Assembly: GCF_003008535.1 (NCBI RefSeq)
Contig: NZ_CP027666.1
Span: forward strand, 3,647,501-3,711,500
From: Ottowia oryzae
GTDB taxonomy: Bacteria > Pseudomonadota > Gammaproteobacteria > Burkholderiales > Burkholderiaceae_C
Direction: 5' to 3'
DNA: 64,000 nt
This document shows, one piece after another, positions 54,959 to 62,872 of the stretch (positions within the stretch are counted from its first letter, which is position 1; each line of letters begins with the position of its first letter). The translations under genes were made by a program, and so were the position numbers. The notes beneath the pieces are model-generated. The model was not told the DNA's origin. It did not search any database and worked only from the letters and a program-made list of their open reading frames with translations.

Positions 54959-56031
54959 CGCGCGAACCTCCGCATAGCCAAGCCGCAGGCCGTCAAGTAC
55001 GAGGGCGCTTCACGCAGCATCTTTTTCTCACGCACACCCTTGCCGATCTCCATGCCATCGAATGGATTAACAACTTGGCACGGGAAGTTGGTGTGCTGGG
55101 TCACTACCTCGGTCAAGCCCGAAAGACCCGCTGTACCGCCGGCCAGAAGAATGTAGTCGACCTTGTTGTGCGGCGTGCTGGTGAAGAAGAACTTCAGGGC
55201 GCGTTCAATCTCCTGCGAAAGCGACTCCACAAACGGCTCAAGAACCGTCTGCGCATAGTCTTCCGGCAGTTCGCCTGAACGTTTCTTAGTCTCCGCCTCT
55301 TCCTGTGTGAAGCCGTATTGGCGCGCCAGCATTTGCGTCAACTGGGCACCACCAAAAACTTGATCGCGCTCGTACAGCAGTTCGTCGTTCCGAAGCACCT
55401 GCATGTTGGAAGACATCGCCCCGATCTCGATCAAAGCGATCACTGCGTCGGCACCGCCGCCGGGTAGGCGCGCGATGATTCGATTGGCAGCCAATCGGGA
55501 CGCATAGTTCTCCACATCCATCACCACAGGCGTAAGGCCGCAGGCTTCAGCGAGACCCTGACGGTCTTCAACTTTTTCCTTGCGTGAGGCAGCGATGACC
55601 ACTTCCACGTCACCTGCGGAGGTCGGGCTCGGGCCAACGACGCAGAAGTCGAGAGCGACCTCATCCAGCGAGAACGGAATGTATTGGTTGGCCTCGGTTT
55701 CCACCTGGACTTCGAGCTCCCGCTCAGAAAGGCCCCCGGGTAGAATGATCTTCTTGGTGATAACCACAGAAGCAGGCAGCGCCATCGCCACCTGTTTGGT
55801 CTTGGTGCCACTTCGGCTGACCAAGCGGCGCGTTGCCTCGACGACCTCGTCGAATTTTTCGATGTTGCCGTCGCTGATCCAGCCCGCTTCAAACGGCTCG
55901 ATACCGCAACGCTCCAGCACCAAATTGCCAGCGCGGTCCTGCGACAGCTCCACCAGCTTGACGCTGGATGGACTGACGTCGAGCCCCAATAAGGACGCCG
56001 ACTGGCGACCGAACAACGATCCAGCGTTCAA
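54955..56031 (-). CDS. pilM: Type IV pilus actin-like ATPase PilM
   Basis: 358 aa. FtsA/actin-like fold: LGLDVSPSSVKLVEL (phosphate 1), VIALIEIGAMSSNMQVL (phosphate 2), ILLAGGTAGLSGLTEVV (adenosine motif). Cytoplasmic ring that binds PilN. First gene of pilMNOPQ, divergent from mrcA. Confidence 0.95.
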   Translation of the reverse strand: MNAGSLFGRQSASLLGLDVSPSSVKLVELSQDRAGNLVLERCGIEPFEAGWISDGNIEKFDEVVEATRRLVSRSGTKTKQVAMALPASVVITKKIILPGGLSERELEVQVETEANQYIPFSLDEVALDFCVVGPSPTSAGDVEVVIAASRKEKVEDRQGLAEACGLTPVVMDVENYASRLAANRIIARLPGGGADAVIALIEIGAMSSNMQVLRNDELLYERDQVFGGAQLTQMLARQYGFTQEEAETKKRSGELPEDYAQTVLEPFVESLSQEIERALKFFFTSTPHNKVDYILLAGGTAGLSGLTEVVTQHTNFPCQVVNPFDGMEIGKGVREKKMLREAPSYLTACGLAMRRFAR

Positions 56032-56350
56032 GACGACACCCTGTTACCTTTAGTTTCAAAAGTCGAACACACTTAAGATTTCACTTGAATCCTAGCAGCA
56101 AGCCCCTTGTCGGGCAAAGCAATAGCCGACTACATGCGCTTGACCGCGTTGTCAAAAACTAACGTCTGCGGACATTTCCTTACGTCGCTAGACGCGGTTA
56201 GCCTACACGCATTGCGTTGCGATGCGTTACGCCGTCAGAGGCGATCACAATCCAGAATGCCGAGGCAGAAGTGCTCGCAGGCCTCCTCCCTCGCCTGCTC
56301 TGAGCACGTACTGTCTCACGGAAGTACTTGCCAACTTACTTGTTTCCCCG
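56032..56350. promoter_or_regulatory. Divergent promoter region of pilM and mrcA
   Basis: 319 nt without a gene, more AT-rich than the surroundings. On the minus strand a perfect -35 ttgaca (56155-56150) is followed after 17 nt by a poor -10 (tagtcg), a weak candidate for the pilM promoter. No clear mrcA promoter was recognised. A tandem-like gcattgcgttgcgatgcgttac is seen at about 56210-56231. Confidence 0.4.
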
Positions 56351-58753
56351 ATGCCGTCTGAAAATTCGCCGAATGGCGTGAACAAGCGCACAACACCATC
56401 GCAGCCCTCCTGGTTGAAGTGGTTGCTCAAAGGCCTCATGTGGGCCGTCGGCACTGTGGTCGCCTTGGCGCTGTGCGCCGTCATGGGTGGCCTGATGGCG
56501 CTCGCCATTGCCTACCCCAACCTGCCGGACGTCTCTGAGTTGTCCAACTACCGGCCCAAGCTGCCTTTGCGCATCTATACGGCGGAAGGCACCTTGATCA
56601 GCGAGTTCGGCGAAGAACGCCGCAACCTCACGCCGATCGACAAGATTCCCAAGGCGATGAAGGACGCTGTGCTGGCAGTGGAAGACGCGCGCTTTTACGA
56701 GCATGGCGGCGTCGACTACATGGGCGTGGCCCGCGCTGCGCTCGCCAACCTGGGCCGTGAGAAAAGCCAGGGTGCGTCCACCATCACGATGCAGGTGGCG
56801 CGCAACGTGTACCTGTCTTCCGAGAAGACGTACACCCGCAAGATCTATGAGGTGCTGCTGACCTTCAAGCTGGAGCACATGCTGACCAAGGATCAGATCC
56901 TTGAGATCTACATGAACCAGATCTTCCTGGGCAACCGCGCCTACGGGTTCGCCGCGGCGTCAGAGACCTACTTTGGCAAGCCGCTGAAGGACATCACGAT
57001 TGCCGAAGCAGCCATGCTGGCGGGCATTCCCAAGTTCCCGTCGTCGGCCAACCCGATCGCCAATTTCGACCGCGCCCGCGAACGACAGCTCTACATCCTC
57101 GACCGCATGGTTGAAAACGGCTTCATCACCAAAGAGCAAGCCGCCGAGGCCAAGGAACAGCCGCTGCGCATCCGCCCCGCCAACGAGGGCACCCGCGTCC
57201 ATGCCGAGTTCGTGGCCGAGATGGTGCGCCAGATGATGTTCGCGCAGTACGGAGAAGAGACCTACAGCCGCGGGCTGAACGTCTATACGTCGATCAACAC
57301 GGACGACCAGAACGCGGCCTACGCGGCGCTGCGCAAGGGCATCCTGGATTACGACCGCCGCCAGTCCTACCGCGGGCCGGAGAAGTTCGTGGAAGTCCCG
57401 AAAGACCCAGCCGAGATCGTCGCGATGGCAGACGAGGCACTGACCGGGCACCCGGACATGGGCGATTTGCAGGCAGCACTGGTGGTGGAGGCCAGCCCAA
57501 GGTCGGTCACGGCCGTGCGCCACAACGGCGCGAAGATCACGATGACGGGCGAAGCGCTGCGGGTTGCGCAAACCGGCCTGTCTGCCAAGGCCGGCCCCGC
57601 GATCAAGATTCGTCCCGGCGCCGTCATCCGCGTCACCGAGAACAGCAAGGGCAACTGGAGCATCGCCCAGGTGCCCGAGGTCGAAGGCGCGCTGATCGCG
57701 CTCGACCCGCGCAATGGCGCAGTCAAGGCGCTGGTGGGCGGTTTTGACTTTGACAAGAACAAGTTCAACCACGTCACGCAGGCGTGGCGCCAGCCTGGCT
57801 CCAGCTTCAAGCCGTTCATCTATTCTGCGGCGCTGGAAAAAGGCTTTTCGCCGACCACCGTGATCAACGACACGCCGATGTTCTTCGACAGCAGCGTCAC
57901 CGGCGGCCAGCCCTGGGAGCCGAAGAACTACGAAGGCGGCTTCGAAGGTCCCATGACCATGAAGCGCGGCCTGGCCCGCTCGCGCAACATGATCTCGATT
58001 CGCATCCTGCAGTCCATCACGCCCCAGTTCGGCCAGGAATGGGTGTCGCGCTTCGGCTTTGACGCCGACAAGCATCCCGCTTACCTGACGATGGCGCTGG
58101 GCGCCGGCTCGGTCACCCCCATGCAGCTTGCGGCGGGTTACTCGGTCTTTGCTAACGGTGGCTTCCGCGTGAATCCGTTCCTGGTGACCCGCATTACCGA
58201 CCACACCGGCCGCGTTCTGGTTGAAAGCCAGCCGGCCGGCCCCGTCGAAACCAACCGCGCGATCGACGCACGCAACGCCTTCATCATGGGCACGATGCTG
58301 AACGACGTGGCGCGCAGCGGTACCGCCGCCAAGGCGCAAGGCCAGTTGAAGCGCCCCGACATCTACGGAAAGACCGGCACCACCAACGACTCGATGGACG
58401 CATGGTTCGCCGGCTACCAGCCTTCGCTGGTGGGCGTCGTGTGGATGGGCTACGACACCCCGCGCAACCTCGGCGCGCGTGAAACTGGTGGTGGCCTGAG
58501 CCTGCCGATCTGGATCAACTTCATGCAGACCGCGCTCAAGGGCGTGCCCGTCAGCGAGCCCACGCCACCCGAAGGCGTGACGCGCGTGGGCGGCGACTGG
58601 TATTACGAGGAATACGCGCGCGGTGGCGGAATCAGCAACCTGGGCGGCGCGGGGTTGGCACCGCCGACCGAGGCCGATCCGTCGGCAGAAGGCGGCGGCG
58701 CCCCGGCGCCATCCGAGGAGCGCAACCGCATCCTCGACATGTTCAAGAACTGA
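56351..58753 (+). CDS. mrcA: Penicillin-binding protein 1A (bifunctional transglycosylase/transpeptidase)
   Basis: 800 aa from ATG 56351. N-terminal membrane anchor (MWAVGTVVALALCAVMGGLMAL), GT51 domain with EDARFYEHGGVD and GASTITMQVARN, OB-like PcbP domain, and transpeptidase with active-site Ser in QPGSSFKP (about 480), SRN and KTGTTNDS. Cross-links peptidoglycan at the inner membrane. The mrcA-pilM divergent pair is a conserved betaproteobacterial arrangement. Confidence 0.95.
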   Translation: MPSENSPNGVNKRTTPSQPSWLKWLLKGLMWAVGTVVALALCAVMGGLMALAIAYPNLPDVSELSNYRPKLPLRIYTAEGTLISEFGEERRNLTPIDKIPKAMKDAVLAVEDARFYEHGGVDYMGVARAALANLGREKSQGASTITMQVARNVYLSSEKTYTRKIYEVLLTFKLEHMLTKDQILEIYMNQIFLGNRAYGFAAASETYFGKPLKDITIAEAAMLAGIPKFPSSANPIANFDRARERQLYILDRMVENGFITKEQAAEAKEQPLRIRPANEGTRVHAEFVAEMVRQMMFAQYGEETYSRGLNVYTSINTDDQNAAYAALRKGILDYDRRQSYRGPEKFVEVPKDPAEIVAMADEALTGHPDMGDLQAALVVEASPRSVTAVRHNGAKITMTGEALRVAQTGLSAKAGPAIKIRPGAVIRVTENSKGNWSIAQVPEVEGALIALDPRNGAVKALVGGFDFDKNKFNHVTQAWRQPGSSFKPFIYSAALEKGFSPTTVINDTPMFFDSSVTGGQPWEPKNYEGGFEGPMTMKRGLARSRNMISIRILQSITPQFGQEWVSRFGFDADKHPAYLTMALGAGSVTPMQLAAGYSVFANGGFRVNPFLVTRITDHTGRVLVESQPAGPVETNRAIDARNAFIMGTMLNDVARSGTAAKAQGQLKRPDIYGKTGTTNDSMDAWFAGYQPSLVGVVWMGYDTPRNLGARETGGGLSLPIWINFMQTALKGVPVSEPTPPEGVTRVGGDWYYEEYARGGGISNLGGAGLAPPTEADPSAEGGGAPAPSEERNRILDMFKN

Positions 58754-58876
58754 TGTGTGGTGCGGCCAGGTGGCGGGCGAGCTCGCTGCCTGGCCGACAA
58801 CTTCGGGCCTGGCGGCCTGCCGGGCTGCCCCTGAGGCGCTCAAGCGCTCAGTGGGCTGGCAGCGCCCCGAACGCCG

Positions 58877-59212
58877 TCAGGCCGCCGCGCCAAACGACAA
58901 CGGCACGCCCGCATGTTCGCTGGCGCTTAGCGACAGGCGGACGTAGAACTCTTCGCCGGTCTTCGTGTCGCGCCACGCGCCGTCCTGCCAGCGGTAGTGG
59001 TAGCCGCCCGAACGCGCGGCCAGCCACACTTCCAGCAGCGGTTTTTGCAGGTTGACGACGATCTGGCTCCGGTCGTCGAACACCAACGTGACCATGCCGC
59101 CCACACGCTGGTTGTCGATATCGGTTTGGCCCGATTCGTTGATGCGGTCGCATTCGGTCTCTACAGTGGCCAGCAGCGCCTCGGCGCGGTCCAGGTATTC
59201 AAGCTCGGTCAT
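58877..59212 (-). CDS. cyaY: Iron donor protein CyaY (frataxin)
   Basis: 111 aa from ATG 59212. Frataxin core: acidic first helix (TELEYLDRAEALLATVETECDRI), then GGMVTLVFDDRSQIVVNLQKPLLEVWLAARSGGYHY. Modulates Fe-S cluster assembly with IscS. Its start lies only 14 nt from the divergent lptM start. Confidence 0.94.
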   Translation of the reverse strand: MTELEYLDRAEALLATVETECDRINESGQTDIDNQRVGGMVTLVFDDRSQIVVNLQKPLLEVWLAARSGGYHYRWQDGAWRDTKTGEEFYVRLSLSASEHAGVPLSFGAAA

Positions 59213-59226
59213 TACAATTCCATGCC

Positions 59227-59505
59227 ATGTCGTCAGCAGCATCGCCAGTTCGAAGGATTCTATTCAGCGCCTGCGGCGCAGCCGCTGCGCTGGCGACGGT
59301 AACCCTGCTGGCCGCATGCGGCCAGCGCGGGCCGCTCTACATTCCCCAAACCCCGGCGGCGGCGCAGCGCGCCACGCTGCCGCAAACCGTGTGGGGCGGC
59401 CACAGTGCGCCACCTGCCACGCCCGCCAGCGGCGCCGCTTCGGCCGCCGTACCGGCCTACCGGCCGCCGCAGCAGTTGCTGCCGGACCTGCCTGACATCG
59501 AATGA
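59227..59505 (+). CDS. lptM: LPS translocon maturation lipoprotein LptM (YifL-like)
   Basis: 92 aa. Signal peptide and lipobox LLAAC followed by GQRGPLYIPQ, the diagnostic LptM/YifL motif. The remainder is Pro/Ala-rich. In E. coli LptM assists LptD oxidation. Stop overlaps the lysA start (ATGA). No Shine-Dalgarno sequence is visible; tacaat sits 8 nt upstream of the ATG, so the mRNA may be leaderless or nearly so. Confidence 0.9.
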   Translation: MSSAASPVRRILFSACGAAAALATVTLLAACGQRGPLYIPQTPAAAQRATLPQTVWGGHSAPPATPASGAASAAVPAYRPPQQLLPDLPDIE

Positions 59506-60794
59506 CCTCCAACACCTCTCTGGTGCCCGCCCTGCCCGGCGATGCGCACCTGTCTTACCGCGACGGCCAGTTGTGCATGGAAGGCGTGCGCCTGGCCGAG
59601 CTGGCACGCGTTCACGGCACGCCGCTGTTCGTCTATTCCAGCGCCGCCATCGTCGATGCGCTGGCCGCCTACCAGCGCGGGTTGGCGGGCCGCCGTTCGC
59701 TGATCTGCTATGCGATGAAGGCCAATTCCACCCTGGCCATCCTCAAGCTGCTGGCCGATCAGGGCTGCGGCTTTGACATCGTCTCGGGCGGCGAGCTGGA
59801 ACGCGCGCTGGCCGTCGGCGCCGATCCGGCCAAGATCATCTTTTCAGGCATCGGCAAGACGCGCGCCGAAATGGCCCGCGCGCTGCAGGCCGGTATCGGC
59901 TGCTTCAACGTGGAAAGCCTGGCCGAGCTGGACGTGCTGAGCGAAGTGGCCGTTGCCCACGGGCAGCGTGCGCCCATCAGCATCCGCGTGAACCCGAACG
60001 TCGACCCCAAGACGCACCCCTATATTTCCACCGGGCTCAAGGGCAACAAGTTCGGCATCGCGCACGAACAGGCGCTGGGCGCCTACCAGCGCGCGGCCGC
60101 GCTGCCGGGGCTGCGCGTGGTCGGCATCGATTGCCACATCGGCTCGCAGATCACCGAACCCACGCCCTACCTTGAGGCAATGGACCGCATCCTGGACCTG
60201 GTCGCGCAGATCGAGGCCGCGGGCATTCCCATCCACCACATCGACTTTGGCGGCGGCCTGGGCATCGACTACAGCGGCGACACGCCGCCTGCGGCCGATG
60301 CGCTGTGGGCCGCGCTGCTGGCGCGCGTGGATGCGCGCGGCTACGGCGACCGCCAGCTGCTGATCGAGCCGGGCCGCTCGCTGGTCGGCAACGCCGGCGT
60401 GTGCCTGACGGAGGTGCTCTACCTCAAGCCCGGCGAGCAGAAGAACTTCTGCATCGTCGACGCGGCCATGAACGACCTGCCACGCCCGGCGCTGTACCAA
60501 GCCTTCCACCGCATCGTGCCGCTGCAGCTGCCCCGCGCCGGCGCCAGCGCGCCCACGTGGGACGTGGTCGGCCCGGTGTGCGAAAGCGGCGACTGGATCG
60601 GCCGCGACCGCGCGCTGGCGGCGCAGGCTGGCGACGTGCTGGCCGTCTTGTCGGCCGGGGCGTACAGCATGAGCATGGCCAGCAACTACAACACCCGCCC
60701 GCGCGCGGCGGAAGTGCTGGTCAGCGGCGATCAGGCGCGTGTCATTCGCCAGCGCGAGGCAGTGGCCGACCTTTGGCGCACCGAGCAGCTGTAA
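59502..60794 (+). CDS. lysA: Diaminopimelate decarboxylase
   Basis: 430 aa. Last step of lysine synthesis, PLP-dependent. PLP lysine in CYAMKANS (residue 73), HIGSQI, phosphate-binding FGGGLGI, EPGRSLVGNAG, and CESGDWIGRD with the substrate-binding Cys/Glu. Fold type III. Co-transcribed with lptM, the conserved cyaY/lptM/lysA arrangement. Confidence 0.96.
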   Translation: MTSNTSLVPALPGDAHLSYRDGQLCMEGVRLAELARVHGTPLFVYSSAAIVDALAAYQRGLAGRRSLICYAMKANSTLAILKLLADQGCGFDIVSGGELERALAVGADPAKIIFSGIGKTRAEMARALQAGIGCFNVESLAELDVLSEVAVAHGQRAPISIRVNPNVDPKTHPYISTGLKGNKFGIAHEQALGAYQRAAALPGLRVVGIDCHIGSQITEPTPYLEAMDRILDLVAQIEAAGIPIHHIDFGGGLGIDYSGDTPPAADALWAALLARVDARGYGDRQLLIEPGRSLVGNAGVCLTEVLYLKPGEQKNFCIVDAAMNDLPRPALYQAFHRIVPLQLPRAGASAPTWDVVGPVCESGDWIGRDRALAAQAGDVLAVLSAGAYSMSMASNYNTRPRAAEVLVSGDQARVIRQREAVADLWRTEQL

Positions 60795-60809
60795 GCCAGC
60801 GCCACCAAA

Positions 60810-60868
60810 ATCAACTATCTTAAAGATAGCAGCCAGCGCTTATCTGGTGGGCGCTGGCGGTGTTTTTG
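60810..60868 (+). repeat. Dispersed GATAGCTG palindromic repeat, copy 13
   Basis: tcaactatcttaaagatagc, then agccagcgcttatctggtgg and gcgctggcggtgttttt. It overlaps the msrQ 3' end (stop at 60840) and sits between convergent lysA and msrQ, where it may act as a terminator for lysA. Confidence 0.8.
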
Positions 60869-61460
60869 GCTTGAAGTAGCGGCTGAGCCGATCCAGCAGC
60901 AACGCGCCCAGAATCACCGCATACACCGCCACCTCGGCAAAGTCGTTCTTGCCGGCGCGCATCCAGAAAAAATGCAGCAGCGCCAGCGGCGCGACCAGGT
61001 ACACCAGGCGGTGCAGCGCGCGCCACGCCTTGCCGCCCAGGCGCCGCACTGCGCCGTTGGTGGAGGTCAGCGCCAGCGGCACCAGCAGCAACCACGCCGT
61101 GAAGCCCACCAGGATGAACGGCCGCTTGAGGATGTCGCGGCCAATTTCGGCCACGTCCAGCCCCATGTCCAGCCACGCGTAGGCGACCAGGTGCAAGCTG
61201 GCGTAGAAAGCCACGAACAGCCCCAGCATGCGGCGGTAGCGCGCCAGCTGCGGCGTGCGCGTGTGGATGCGCACCGGCGTCACAGCCAGCGCGATGCACA
61301 GAAAACGCAGCGCCCAATCGCCCAGCCCGCGAATCAGTGCCTCAGCCGGGTTCGCACCCAGCTGATTCGCCACGGCGCCGTACACCAGCCACGCCAGCGG
61401 CAGCAGGCACAGCAAGAAAACCAGCGGCTTGGTCAGGGGATGCAGCAAGAGGGATCGCAT
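60840..61460 (-). CDS. msrQ: Heme-binding membrane subunit MsrQ (YedZ) of the MsrPQ system
   Basis: 206 aa from ATG 61460. Six hydrophobic helices of the ferric-reductase-like family with His in LHLVAYAWLD, RALHRLVYLVAPLALLHFFW as heme b ligands. Passes electrons from the quinol/flavin side to periplasmic MsrP. The last codons overlap a dispersed repeat. Separated from msrP by 296 nt of repeats instead of the usual tight spacing. Confidence 0.93.
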   Translation of the reverse strand: MRSLLLHPLTKPLVFLLCLLPLAWLVYGAVANQLGANPAEALIRGLGDWALRFLCIALAVTPVRIHTRTPQLARYRRMLGLFVAFYASLHLVAYAWLDMGLDVAEIGRDILKRPFILVGFTAWLLLVPLALTSTNGAVRRLGGKAWRALHRLVYLVAPLALLHFFWMRAGKNDFAEVAVYAVILGALLLDRLSRYFKPKTPPAPTR

Positions 61461-61489
61461 GAGGCAGTACTTTTTATGAATCAAATGGG

Positions 61490-61541
61490 CCGCTAGCGCA
61501 GGCGCAACGAGCGCCAGCAGCTATCGTATTTATAGTATTTC
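61490..61541 (-). repeat. Dispersed GATAGCTG palindromic repeat, copy 14
   Basis: ccgctagcgc, linker, gagcgccagcagctatcgtatttatagtattt. Between msrQ and msrP. Confidence 0.75.
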
Positions 61542-61630
61542 AAGGGCAGACGCTGCCATCGGCAGCTGTCGCGCGCGGCGAATTCACTACCTTCGAAGAA
61601 GCCCGGCAACCCCCGCACGCCACAGAACAA

Positions 61631-61757
61631 ACGGCCGCGGAGCAGGCCAGCCCAGCGAACGCGGTGGCCGCACCTGCGGCGGCCACTCGCGTTGTCCCCC
61701 GCCCGAAGCGCGCAGCGCGAAGAGAGCGGGGGAAGGCGCGCCAGCGCCTCAGGGGGC
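61631..61757 (-). repeat. GC-rich 3'-end repeat, copy B (short form)
   Basis: Read on the minus strand it begins at the msrP stop with ccccctgaggcgctggcgcg and contains the exact 49-nt match (61652-61700) to 21328-21376. Lacks the extra hairpin segment of copy A. Confidence 0.8.
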
Positions 61758-62761
61758 TAATAGTTCTTTTTCAGATCCATCCCCGCATAAAGCTGCCCCA
61801 CCTGCGCCTCATAGCCGTTGAACATCAGCGTCTTGCGCTTCTTGGCGAACAGGCCGTCTTCGCCGATGCGCCGCTCGGTCGCCTGGCTCCAGCGCGGGTG
61901 GTCCACGTTCGGGTTCACGTTGGAATAAAAGCCGTACTCGTTCGCGGCGGCCTTGTTCCAGGCGGTGCGCGGCTCCTTGTCCAAGAAGCGGATTTTCACG
62001 ATCGACTTGGCGGATTTGAAGCCGTACTTCCACGGCACCACCAGCCGCACGGGCGCGCCGTTCTGGTTGGGCAGCACCTCGCCGTACATGCCGAAGGCCA
62101 GCAGGGTGAGTGGGTGCATCGCCTCGTCCAGGCGCAGCGCCTCGGTGTAGGGCCAGTCCAGCACGCTGGATCGCAGCCCCGGCATCTGCTTGGGGTCGGC
62201 CAGGGTGACGAATTCGACGTACTTTGCGCTGCCCAGCGGATCGGCGCGGCGGATCAGCGCGGCCAGTGAATAGCCTTCCCACGGGATCACCATCGACCAG
62301 CCCTCCACGCAGCGCAGGCGGTAGATGCGCTGCTCCATGGGCGACAGCTTCAGCAGCTCTTCCAGGCCGATCTTGCCGGGCTTCTTGACCATGCCTTCGA
62401 TCTCTATCGCCCAGGGCGACGGCTTGAGCGTGCCCGCGTTGCGCGCCGGGTCGGCCTTGTCGGTGCCGAATTCGTAGTAGTTGTTGTAGGTGCTGGCGTC
62501 TTTGTAGTCGGTCAGCTTTTCCGTCGTCATTGCGCCGGGCACCGTGGACGGCGTGGCCGCCAGCGCGGCCAGCTTGCCGGGGCGCGCCACGGCGGCGGAT
62601 TGCGCCAGCGCATCGCGCGCCGCCCAGGCGGCCAGGCCCGCCCCGGCGGCGCCCAGGGCCACTTGTCGCAGCCATTCGCGGCGGCTTTCTGCCAGCGCAC
62701 GTGGCGTGATCTCGCTGGGGATGGGGTGGTCGTACGCGCGGTGAATGGATCGGCGGGACAT
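61757..62761 (-). CDS. msrP: Protein-methionine-sulfoxide reductase catalytic subunit MsrP (YedY)
   Basis: 334 aa. Tat-type signal with SRREWLRQVALGAAGAGL; molybdopterin-oxidoreductase fold with Mo-ligating Cys in RLRCVEGWSM (residue 151) and YYEFGTDKADP. Repairs oxidised Met in periplasmic proteins using electrons from MsrQ. C-terminal YAGMDLKKNY is typical. Confidence 0.95.
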   Translation of the reverse strand: MSRRSIHRAYDHPIPSEITPRALAESRREWLRQVALGAAGAGLAAWAARDALAQSAAVARPGKLAALAATPSTVPGAMTTEKLTDYKDASTYNNYYEFGTDKADPARNAGTLKPSPWAIEIEGMVKKPGKIGLEELLKLSPMEQRIYRLRCVEGWSMVIPWEGYSLAALIRRADPLGSAKYVEFVTLADPKQMPGLRSSVLDWPYTEALRLDEAMHPLTLLAFGMYGEVLPNQNGAPVRLVVPWKYGFKSAKSIVKIRFLDKEPRTAWNKAAANEYGFYSNVNPNVDHPRWSQATERRIGEDGLFAKKRKTLMFNGYEAQVGQLYAGMDLKKNY

Positions 62762-62872
62762 GGGAAAAGCTCCTGTGCGGCGAAAAGGGTGCGTGGGCCT
62801 GCGCTGGGTGGGGCGCGCGGCGCCACGCTGCTGGCATCATGCTACGACCACGGCTTGGGGGAGCGAGTTCAC

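Noticed and set aside
56960..58843. 627-aa open frame antisense to mrcA
   Set aside because: Shadow of the PBP1A gene, no recognisable domains.
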